From contig CM055112.1 in the NCBI GenBank assembly GCA_029204225.1, positions 315,001 to 379,000 of the forward strand: a DNA stretch of 64,000 nucleotides, in the 5' to 3' direction. Below are positions 35,459 through 64,000 of the stretch, in pieces (position 1 is the stretch's first letter; each line of letters starts with the position of its first letter). The notes below the pieces were generated by a model. That model was given only the letters and a program-made list of their open reading frames with translations. It ran no database searches and had not been told where the DNA came from. This DNA comes from Diphasiastrum complanatum (lineage: Eukaryota > Streptophyta > Lycopodiopsida > Lycopodiales > Lycopodiaceae). The position numbers and the translations under genes are program-made.

Positions 35459-36840
35459 ATGGCTTCAATAAGCAACATACAATTCAAGATCTGTACAGTC
35501 CTCGATTCATCAGGATCTAACTTCCTAGCATGGAAGGTTAAGACCTCGCTGATACTAAAGGGAGAAGGATTATTCCCCTGGGTAGATGGCACCGAGGAGA
35601 CTACAACAACAGGCAAGGAGCTACGCGAATGGAGGGAGAAGAATGACAAGGCAGTAGTCTTGTTATCATCATCCATTGAGGATAGCTTGACTCTTGACCT
35701 GACTACACTCTCTAAAGCAAAAGAGATGTGGGATACTCTACTCACAAGATTTCAGACAAAATCACACAGTCAGATAATGATGCTTGAAGATCAGCTAACA
35801 AACCTGTAGTGGGATGGTAAAGAACTCACTTTCTTTATTAGGAAGATGAAAGATCTATTCCTTTCACTACACAATTCTGGAGCAGAAAATGCAGTATCGT
35901 CAGAGAAGCAACACACTTATATGTTGAGAGCCTTACCAAGATCTTTCCAGACAACCAGGACGCTGCTAGCAAAGGATCCTACAATGACACTCGAAAAAGC
36001 AATTGTCGAAATTCGAGAAGAAGTTGAGGCTCGAGAGCACCTTGATCACAAGGATACTTTTGACCAAGCTCTCTACAACAACAAAAACAAGAAAAAGAAA
36101 CAATTCAAGCCTAAGAGGGAGTCAGATCGAAAGCAGGATCGTGATCAGCAAGCAGAAGGAACCAGCAAAGGCAAATTGAAGAACAAAGGAAGGTCGAAAC
36201 AGCAGAGTGGAGACAAGAAGACATGTGTGAGATGCAAACGCGAAGGACATACTGTTGATTCGTGTTGGGTAAATCCAAAAATTGAGTGTATCCACTATCA
36301 TGAGAAGGGTCATGCAGCCATGGACTATCGCCAGAACCCAAAAAACAAATAAGCTCAAAGCAGACAAGAGAATAATAATGGTTCGTCTTATTTCGAGGAG
36401 CCAGAGAGCTCAAAGATGGGCAAAGAAAGATCGAATCACGGAAATTCGACCGCCTACATCTATGCAGACATGTGTGCAGTATCAACACCTGACACACATG
36501 AAGTAATCCTTGATTCAGGAGCTACCTCACACTTCGTTACATCAAGATGAATCATGTCTGATTTCCGAAGTGCAGATCCATCAAGATTTAGCGTTCTTGG
36601 AGATTGATCTAAACATCAAGTGAATGGTATTGGTTCACTATGGCTCAACACAAACGACAGAGATAGACGACTCGAAGATGTTCTGTTCATGCCTACACTG
36701 GAGCAGGACTTGCTATCAGTGGCAAGAATAGTTGATGCAGGGATGTGTGTAACGTTCTCAGACGAAGCATGCAACGTTGTTGATGCAAGTACCAGTACAC
36801 TTATCACTCAAGGTAGAAGAAAAGGCAACTTGTAGGCTAT
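35459..36840 (+). pseudogene. Element G gag and protease regions
   Basis: Gag starts at the ATG of MASISNIQFKICTVL. It has the copia core (SGSNFLAWKVKTSLILKG, TKSHSQIMMLEDQLTNL), a lysine/glutamine-rich stretch and a zinc knuckle CVRCKREGHTVDSCW with a second knuckle-like segment. Protease follows with VILDSGATSHFVTS and the LEDVLFMPTLEQDLLSVARI segment. Fossil. Confidence 0.8.
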
Positions 36841-36880
36841 ATCTCGAATTCACTTCCTACTTATGCATGCCATATGCATA

Positions 36881-37318
36881 GGCTAGAGGGGAGGGGGTTC
36901 ATTGAGACATAGAAAATCTTTGATGCCATGATTGATGATTAAGACTTGCAAAAGTTTTGGAGAATAGACTCCGAACAACTTACAGAAATGTCGGAGAGGT
37001 GAGAAGAGAGAGTAATGTCATATGCAAAGATTTGTCTAATGAGGAGGCTAGCAAGACAAAAGACACCACTAATGGCTTTGGACAAAAAAGCATAAGAGAG
37101 GTCAAAAGCCAAGCCGTTCCAAGAGAAGGATGAAAAGAAGGGGTGAGCTAAATGCCACAATGGAGAGGAAAGGTAAGTCACCTCCACTCTAGTGTGGGCC
37201 AGAGGTAAGACTAGGGCTTTGCAAAAAGCAATTAGGAGGAGGGAAGGCCAGCCATGTTAGTGTCATGGGCCATGGCGCCTCAAAGAGCGAGAATTCAAAT
37301 ACAAAATTGTACTTTACT
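36881..37318 (+). other. Upstream region of RECQL1
   Basis: About 440 bases between the copia fragment and the E2F-like site. No coding is evident. It is purine-rich on the plus strand and contains CCATGGCGCC near 37270. The intact upstream region is short because retroelement sequence ends only about 500 bases before the gene. Confidence 0.45.
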
Positions 37319-37326
37319 TTTGGCGC
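37319..37326 (+). promoter_or_regulatory. E2F-like site upstream of RECQL1
   Basis: TTTGGCGC within TTTTGGCGCC, matching the E2F consensus TTTSSCGC, 75 bases upstream of the start codon. A weak TATA-like CATAAAATG follows at once. E2F control is common for plant replication and repair genes; binding here is inferred. Confidence 0.5.
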
Positions 37327-37354
37327 CATAAAATGTAGCACGAGACACGAACAC

Positions 37355-37360
<6 letters not shown>

Positions 37361-37400
<40 letters not shown>
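37361..37400 (+). repeat. (AG)20 tract directly before the RECQL1 start codon
   Basis: Forty bases of perfect AG repeat ending at the base before ATG 37401. GA-rich tracts are frequent in plant 5' UTRs. Confidence 0.9.
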
Positions 37401-57502
<20,102 letters not shown>

Positions 57503-58458
57503 ATCTAGATGAGCAGCGCACATTTTCCTATGCATTCATTTGTACAGCTTATACCGTTTGGATGGTCTGTACAGGAGGGCTCATCAATATATGAAAGCAC
57601 TCTAATTTTGTCGTAAAGGATGACAATAATATCTCGAGAGCTGTAAACCACTGCTTGATATCCTCATTGATACCGAGCTTATTTGCAACCTTGGGATGAT
57701 TGGATACCTCTTTTCAGCTAAAGAACATTGTATTTTTATTTTATTGTCTTTTTGCTGATTTATGGGCTTCATCACTTGAAAATCCTAAAGAGTTCTCACT
57801 CTTCGTTGTCACAATGGATAGAGCTCATTCAGACCCACCTACAATGAAGAGCACGCTACTTACCAAACCCACTAACTCGCAAACCATAAGGAGCTTGCAC
57901 GCGCCATCACAACAGAGAGAGGTCGAGATGCACAAAAAAGATAAAATTCCAATTTTTATTCTGGTAGGTATCTTTAATTTTCAGTTAGGGCTCAGATTCA
58001 CTTGCCATTTGTGGACTATGGACTATGCAATTTGGCAATTGTGTGATTATCTTTTGTGGAGCTATTTCATTACGGTATATGATATAAAAAATAAATATCT
58101 ATCATGGTGGTTTGTCCAATTATATTGTCAGAAGAATTTGATAAGCACTTATAGCTTATGAATTGTGAATTTTAGAAATACATATGGATCAATCTCAATA
58201 TAGGGGTCAGTATTGTGATGTATGGACATTTGTTTACAATGATATAGGCTTTTGAAGAATGGTATGGGTCATAATTGCCCAAAAATGCATTTCTGGACAA
58301 AAATGTTCCCAGAAACACATTTCTGGTGTAGAAATGCTTTAGAAAAAAAAAATAGAATATAAATTTTTTTTTTCTTACCTACTTGTGGCCAAAAACGCAC
58401 CCTTGCTTGAGGAGGAGAGAGAGGCCACTAGCAGCTATCGAAGGCGGCTTTTTTTGAG
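57503..58458 (+). other. RECQL1 3' flank
   Basis: Holds the 3' UTR. AATAAT at about 57625 and AAATAAA at about 58088 are possible poly(A) signals. No further coding is convincing; a 153-codon frame at 57700-58161 has the composition of chance AT-rich sequence. Confidence 0.4.
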
Positions 58459-59277
58459 TGTAATGCAGGCATCCCAAAGGGAGCCGGGAACCACAACTTA
58501 GCTTCCCAGCCTTCAACTCTTGTTGTCCAAATCCACTTGACATACAAGCAGCCAACTTGCCAACAACGATCAGAGACTTAAGCAACTTGAAGTTCCGAAA
58601 CCAACATTGAGATTCAACCTGGCGCCATGCCAGATTTGGGATCCCGATGTGGGTGACTTCCTTCCAAGCAAGTCGCCCAACATACATCAAACTTAACAAA
58701 CTCGAAGCTTCGTTACAAACGAGTAACATCCATTCCAAGCAAGTCGTTTGACTTACATCAGACTTAACCAACTGAAAGCTCCGTCATGAGTGCTGGAAGC
58801 CAACCTGGTGCCACGCCAGACTGGACAGCCATAAACAAGTAACTTCCACCCAAGCAAGCCATCCAACTCAGTCGACAGGTTAGAGCCCGTTCTTCAAGAG
58901 CTTAACCCATTCATGTTCATGCAAGGGACACTCAGAACCACAAGCCGCGACAGATATAGAGACAACCAGTTTTTGGACCGAATGGTTTCGACGGCATATC
59001 GCTGGCGTCCCGGGATACGACCCTCAGCTATGTGCCAAATCAAAAAGTTTGAAGCGGCCTTACAACTGGCGCTTTTACCGAACACTGAAACCCAAAAGGT
59101 AATCAGAGTTAGTTTGAGGAATTTCCCACTTTATTAATAAATCTGAGAAGGTTACATTTCAAGTGTGTGACCGACCCTAATCTCCAGGGCGTTGGCATGC
59201 CAAGGCAGACGCAAGGACAACATTCCAGCAAGGGAGGCCGAGACTTGGTTGGAGCTCGCCCTGAGTCGCAATCCACA
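58459..59277 (-). repeat. 3' LTR of element H
   Basis: Minus strand starts TGTGGATTGCGAC after the purine tract TATAGGGGAG (59278-59287) and ends GCCTGCATTACA. 819 bp. Confidence 0.75.
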
Positions 59278-59287
59278 CTCCCCTATA

Positions 59288-60849
59288 GTATTGGTGGGAT
59301 TCGTCACCTTCTCTCATACCAAGTACTCTACCCAGGCTGATAAAGCATGTTTTCTTTTTCTAGAAAGTCATTTTTCTCTCTCTAGAATTTATTGATCCCC
59401 AAGCTTCCTTTAATCATGCCTAGATCATGTGAGGTGATTGCACATCGATCTGAGCTCTCTGGACTTCGCTAGAACCGATCAAAGATTTTCAGCCATAGGA
59501 ACTTGGTGCCAGATGGATTCTGGTCACAGTGGCGCCAGTGGCGCCGGAAGTAAAGTTTGTAAAGGTAACTTTACAACATCCACCCCACCTTTATAGTTCG
59601 CTAGTCTCTTTGTGTGAGTATGGCTAGGTCACCTTGAATTTGTCCACATTTTGATCAACTTTCATTTAGAATTTGCACTAAGAGAGAGGTGTGTGTGATA
59701 GTTCCCCTCCACTAAAATCAGCCGACCGGACTTAGACTAGGGTTTTCAGACAAGAGCCTTTCCAACACTTTGCTTTCCATCTTGCTAGGATTATGGCTTG
59801 ATCTAACCTGTTGCCAATCTCTGAAGAGGATCCTAGTCTTTCCCCTTTGAGGAAAAATCCAACTGATACTAGATATCACCCATGCTCAGTGAGTTTCAGT
59901 TCCGAAGGTAGCCATCCCAAATGAAGACCAACTGCTCCATAGAAGATCTACTCTAAAATTGCCCTTTGCAACTTTTGACTTCTTGCTTACGTCTGGTGGG
60001 CATTGTCGCAAATGAAACTAACCCATAACAGGCTAGCCATCCATCCTTTGCAAACATCGAGTCGTTTCGTTGTCGCTCACATGTGAGTACTTGAACTGCG
60101 AATCCGCCCCACAGATTTTGTAGTCCTCTTTGTTTGATGGTATCAGCCTTCAAAAGAAAGGTTCCTTCCCAAGCCATCAGCTCCTTGTATCACAAGCAAT
60201 CATGCAAACCAGGCAAAGCACGAGTACTAAGACTCACCACAAATACATGCAAGCAAGACACTCAGGCATGTTTACTAACAGGTAACAAAGACAAGGTCCC
60301 CCTCTGAGATAGTCCTGCCAAAGGACTTTTGCCTGGCCGCGCCCATACAGATCGATCACAAAATCAGCCCACAGAGAACACCCCTCCAACTATCCGTGCT
60401 TTCACCATTAAGCAACACATTGCCTCAGTCACGCCCCACCAAATCTGGTCGATAGCCCTTATAGCTAAACAATCGGCAACTATCCCGCATCGGCAGCTAA
60501 CCACCCGTACTTTACACCCGAATTCGAGCAGCATCTCTGTATCAATGGTTTACCCGTACAGTTCGAATATGTCGCCCCACACTCCACAAGGCACACACCG
60601 TGCTTTCCTCTACCTAGGCAACACTTTGCCTCAGCTGTCCTACGTGCAGACAGCGTCGGGCCCGAACCGCGGGAACTGACCGTGCTTACAACTCGAGGGC
60701 AGCACTTGGACTCATCAAGTCTCCCGTTTTGCCGACCACCGCGGACGCACTTGTGCTTACACTGTGGGCAGCACCTTGCACAACAGTTGTCCTGATGAAC
60801 TCCAAACCATGGCCATTTCCATGAGATCCGCATAGTTGACCGACCAGTC
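59288..60849 (-). other. Interior of element H (no coding seen)
   Basis: About 1.56 kb of mixed composition between the two LTRs. No gag or pol motif is found on either strand; open frames here lack family features. It may carry only packaging and primer signals. Confidence 0.6.
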
Positions 60850-60850
60850 G

Positions 60851-60862
60851 GCTCTGATACCA
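60851..60862 (-). other. Primer-binding site of element H (initiator tRNA-Met)
   Basis: Exact TGGTATCAGAGC on the minus strand, two bases from the LTR end. Confidence 0.8.
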
Positions 60863-60864
60863 CA

Positions 60865-61692
60865 TGTAGCGTGGGCATCCCAAAGGGAGCCGGGAACCAC
60901 GACTTAGCTTCCCATCCTTCAACTCTTGCCATCCAAACCCACTTGACATACAAGCAGCCAACTCGCCAACAACGATCAGACTTAACCAACTTGAAGTTCC
61001 GAAAACCAACATTGAGATCCAACCTGGCGCCATGCCAGATCAGGAGTCCCGATGTGGGTGACTTCCCTCCAAGCAAGCCGTCCGACATACATCAAACTTA
61101 ACCAACTCGAAGCTTCGTTACAAACGAGTAACATCCATTCCAAACAAGCGGTCTGACTCACATCAAACTTAACCAACTGAAAGCTTCGTCACGAGCGCTG
61201 GAAGCCAATCTGGCGCCACGCCAGACTGGACAGCCATAAACAAGTAACTTCCACCCAAGCAAGCCATCCAACTCAGCCGACAAGTTAGAGCCCGTTCCCC
61301 AAGAGCTTAACCCATTCACGTTCATGCAAGGGACGCTCAGAACCACAAGCTGCGATAGATATGGAGACAACTAGTTCCTGGACCGAATAATCCCGACAGC
61401 ATACCGCTGAAACCTTGGACCGAATGGTCTCAACAGCATATCGTTGGCGTCCCGAGATATGACCCTCAGCTATGTGCCAGATCAAAAAGTTTGAAGCGGC
61501 CTTACAACTGGCGCTTTTACCGACCGTTGAGGGCAGAAGGTAATCAGAGTCAGTTTGAGAAAAATCCCACTTTATTAATAAATTTGAGAAGGTCACATTT
61601 CAAGTGTGTGATCGACCCTAGTCTCCAGGACGCTGGCATGCCAAGGCGGGCGCCAGGACAACATTCCATTAAGGGAGGCTGAGACTTGGTTT
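60865..61692 (-). repeat. 5' LTR of element H
   Basis: Direct repeat of 58459-59250. The outer end cannot be fixed exactly because the match stops at about 61690, just before LTR E. Confidence 0.7.
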
Positions 61693-61704
61693 CAGTCGTG
61701 GTGT

Positions 61705-62263
61705 GTTGGGAATCGAAAGAGGGTGTGTGAGTGTGAGAAACTAAAATAGCTCAAAAAGAAACGAACACGAAAAGAAGCGAAGTCGAAACTCGAACGAGAA
61801 ACGAACTCGAACAAAAAGTGTTCGTGCACAGCGGAATGAGCTATATTACTCTTTCCCTGAGCATGACTACGCCTATCAGAAACGAATAGAATGGCAAGCC
61901 TAAATATTAGTCGCCAACAACTAGACTGATAATAATTCGCTAAGAACAGATTACCAGATTGAGCAATAAGAGAGTCAGACAGACTGTAGAAAAGCATAGC
62001 AATACTGACACAAATTTGAACGCAGAACAAGACAAAGCTGTTATCAGATTAAGTATAGCAAAATATACGTGTCAATAATGCAGTGGAGCACAAGACAATA
62101 GCGGACGAAACCGCGTGCTCTACAAAGCTTAGCCAATCTGTAAGAAGGAATAAACCTATTACTGACAATACAAAAAAATCAATGCACAAGGCATCTACTT
62201 CGTCTATCTTTGATAAGCTTCTGATGCTATTATTTTCTCACACCCCTCTTTCAATTCCCAACA
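61705..62263 (+). repeat. LTR E (559 bp), inner sequence inverted relative to element F
   Basis: Bounded by a 10-base inverted repeat, TGTTGGGAAT and ATTCCCAACA, and followed on the right by an exact initiator-Met primer site at 62264. Its interior resembles the reverse complement of the element F LTR, for example GAGCATGACTACGCCTATCAG, while F's primer site also lies to the right of F's forward LTR. Confidence 0.65.
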
Positions 62264-62275
62264 TGGTATCAGAGC
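62264..62275 (+). other. Primer-binding site next to LTR E (initiator tRNA-Met)
   Basis: Exact TGGTATCAGAGC abutting the CA end of LTR E. Only 36 bases later comes a purine tract (TTTGAGGGGGAG, 62300-62311) and the start of the palindrome. Confidence 0.75.
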
Positions 62276-62311
62276 AGGCAACGTGACCTGTGCCCCACTT
62301 TGAGGGGGAGT

Positions 62312-62860
62312 GTTAGAATGGCAGAGTGGTGCCACAACCCACACTAAAAAAAATCCCATAAGTAGAAATGGGACTCTGTTCAAAGTGGATATAAGTGGTA
62401 AATGTCCGAGTGTTTAATGTCTCTTTTTACCAGCCCCTTTGTGGACAAGGGGGAGCACTTGGATTCGTGGACGGCTAGGCGTCCGGGACGGGATCTCGAA
62501 ACACGGCTCACGGAAGGGGCAAAAGGCTCCATGATTTTGGTGCAACCTCTAAACTAGAAAGGTTAAGTTGCATCACGGTGCAACCTCTGAAAGGTTAAGT
62601 TGTATTCGTTGAAGGCCGACAGGATTTCTACATGGTATTAGAGCCTTTTGCCCCTTCCCTGAGCCACGTTCCGGGATCCCGTCCCCAGATGCCTAGCAGC
62701 CCACGAATCGAAGTGCTCCACCTTGCCCACAAAGGGGCTGGTACCAGGGGACATTAAACACTTGGACATTTATCACTTATATCCACTTTGAACAAAGTCC
62801 CATTTCTACTTATGGGATTTCTTTGAGCGTGGGCTGTGGCACCACTTTGCCATTCCAACA
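62312..62860. repeat. LTR-derived palindrome (arms about 218-220 bp, 111-base loop)
   Basis: Left arm 62312-62529 and right arm 62641-62860 are reverse complements at roughly 85-90 percent by eye, ending TGTTAGAATGGC and GCCATTCCAACA. The left arm plus loop reads as an LTR (62312-62632, TG to CA), after a polypurine tract and before a primer-site-like TGGTATTAGAGCC at 62633. The right arm is an inverted copy of the first part of that LTR. The loop also has a direct repeat around GGTGCAACCTCT. Confidence 0.8.
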
Positions 62861-62867
62861 TGGTACT

Positions 62868-63409
62868 CTACCGTAATCTATTGGAGAGATCACTCAGTCT
62901 GATGCACTGACGACTGGTACGATGTCTGTCTCTAACAAATATATCTATCTCATCCTCTGATCTGTCCTCTGTGTCATCTGTGGACCTCTGTCTGCATTTG
63001 GAAAAGATATCGATGATACTGGTCTGGGGATCCAAACTGATCTGGGCATTGACTAAGACCATCTCAAAAGCATCATCTCCTGTATCATCAGGAATACACA
63101 ACAAGGATTTTCATATGTGATCAAAGCCTAGAGTGATCTTGAGGAGTTTCGATATAAACAATGGTATCTCTCTGTAATCTCATAATATATTGGGCATCTG
63201 AAAATGAAATGATCTTCATCCTCAATCTCTCCAAGTGAACAGATCTGACAAAATCTGGCCTCCCTAGGTGTGCCATGAAAACGACCTATCTCGATGTGTA
63301 ACTGATGTGAAGAGACTCTGAACTGTCCCAATATAGATCTTAAACCATGTGACAAACCCCCGTCCAAATATCTAGCAAGGATAGGACAACTTGTAAAGTC
63401 GATCATCAT
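62868..63409 (-). pseudogene. LINE-like (non-LTR retrotransposon) C-terminal fragment
   Basis: The minus-strand frame 63128-63409 carries SSHQLHIEIGRFHGTP and the zinc-type motif FCQICSLGEIEDEDHFIFRC, the usual C-terminal end of many LINE ORF2 proteins. The frame at 62868-63104 is an acidic continuation. No RT core or endonuclease is present, so this is a short 3' relic. Confidence 0.6.
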
Positions 63410-63447
63410 GAAGATGGATCTGTAGTAGAGGGGTTCACTCCCAATTG

Positions 63448-63467
63448 CCCCCCCCCCCCCCCCCCCC
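63448..63467 (+). repeat. Poly-C run (20 C)
   Basis: Twenty consecutive C, just outside the LINE-like fragment. Confidence 0.95.
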
Positions 63468-63644
63468 TCTCTTTGTATATAAGATCTATATATAAACTAA
63501 TGAATATAGTGATGTGTGCCCTCTGAAAGTGTAGATAAAGAAATACCGATGTAATCAAGTAGCCTACCCGCCTGAGAAACCCAAGTGAAACCCTGGTTGT
63601 GGAGAAATCGTGATGAGGTGAGTGTAACATAGGAATATCTGGAA

Positions 63645-63851
63645 TTGTCCATCTGGATCAGTCTCTGGAGAAAAATAACAATCCGAAAAATAGCCTCAAC
63701 CTATAGTGGAGGAACTACAACGAATTCTGCCTCAACCAGTTTTTCGATACAGCAACAAGAGGAAGATGAAGCAGCCTTTACGACCAAGGTTGAAGAACAA
63801 TTGGATATTGATTCCTGGTATCTCGATCCTGGAACAACTCAACACATGATC
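63645..63851 (+). mobile_element. Small copia protease-like remnant
   Basis: A frame ending QLDIDSWYLDPGTTQHMI resembles the copia protease active-site region (usually WYLDSGASxHM). Short and isolated at the window edge, so low confidence. Confidence 0.35.
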
Positions 63852-64000
63852 TGAAGCTTGTGAGTTCATATCTGCAGAAATACATGGGATTTCTACACAG
63901 GCAGCAACCAAAGTCACCGATGAGGCCGAAGTCCCCGACTTAGCCGAAGACCCCGATGCCAACGAGTTGCCAAGGCACCAGGCTCAATCCAAGTCATCGA

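Larger units (their letters stand above)
34331..36880 (+). mobile_element. Ty1/copia fragment G: LTR-like region, primer site, gag, protease (broken)
   Basis: An LTR-like region without coding (about 34331-35357, left end not determined) is followed by an exact primer site, gag and a protease. It stops about 500 bases upstream of RECQL1. No integrase, RT or 3' LTR is seen. Confidence 0.7.
58459..61692 (-). mobile_element. LTR element H with non-coding interior (LARD-like)
   Basis: Two direct repeats of about 820 bp (58459-59277 and 60865-61692) flank a 1.59-kb interior. An initiator-Met primer site lies inside the right repeat's edge and a purine tract inside the left one, which sets the element on the minus strand. 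No retroelement protein is recognisable inside. The LTRs differ at several percent by eye. A large retrotransposon derivative (LARD) is the closest described type. Confidence 0.8.

Noticed and set aside
57700-58161. 153-codon frame downstream of RECQL1
   Set aside because: Hydrophobic, AT-driven composition with no family features and no intron or promoter context.
60480-61101. Overlapping frames of 115-202 codons on both strands
   Set aside because: They lie across the interior and LTR of element H; composition follows the GC-richer repeat and no domain is recognisable.

Overview
The window looks like nuclear DNA of a land plant with a large, repeat-rich genome. It is AT-rich. Most of it is degraded LTR retrotransposons of the Ty3/gypsy and Ty1/copia superfamilies, nested or joined end to end, and several carry a primer-binding site for initiator tRNA-Met (TGGTATCAGAGC). 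The one confident host gene has nine GT-AG introns of up to about 8.2 kb. I cannot place the species; the plant assignment rests on the host protein, which resembles the plant RECQL1 helicase as I recall it, and on the retroelement types.

Layout. 1-14.8 kb: three pieces of one Ty3/gypsy family (A) carrying a large extra reading frame downstream of pol. A leader-gag piece of a second Ty3 family (B) lies between two of them. 14.8-18.9 kb: an unassigned stretch, then a minus-strand copia element (D1). 19.1-25 kb: a GA microsatellite, a tRNA-like segment, a Ty3 gag fragment, an LTR-gag fragment of another Ty3 element (I) running into a copia element (J), and a Ty3 integrase tail. 24.9-28.3 kb: a short copia element (F) between two LTRs. 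28.3-34.3 kb: a minus-strand Ty3 element of family B, then minus-strand copia fragments. 34.3-36.9 kb: a plus-strand copia gag-protease fragment (G).

37.4-57.5 kb: the host gene RECQL1, a RecQ-type DNA helicase. Ten exons add up to an uninterrupted 607-codon protein. It has an acidic N-terminal region, both RecA-like helicase lobes and the RecQ zinc-binding region, and no RQC winged-helix or HRDC domain. A minus-strand chromovirus (Ty3 with a chromodomain) and an 85-bp tRNA-like retroposon with a perfect 15-bp target duplication lie in intron 6. An E2F-like site and a (AG)20 tract lie just upstream of the start codon, which suits a replication or repair gene.

58.4-64 kb: a minus-strand LTR element with a 1.6-kb interior in which I see no coding (H), a second LTR (E), a 549-bp LTR-derived palindrome, a LINE-like C-terminal fragment and a small copia protease-like remnant.

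I found no protein-coding host gene other than RECQL1, no convincing functional tRNA or rRNA gene and no CRISPR array. The least familiar material is the accessory frame of family A with its own TATA motif, the LTR palindrome at 62.3-62.9 kb, the very short retroposon in RECQL1 intron 6, and several LTR/primer-site junctions that do not fit simple insertion.
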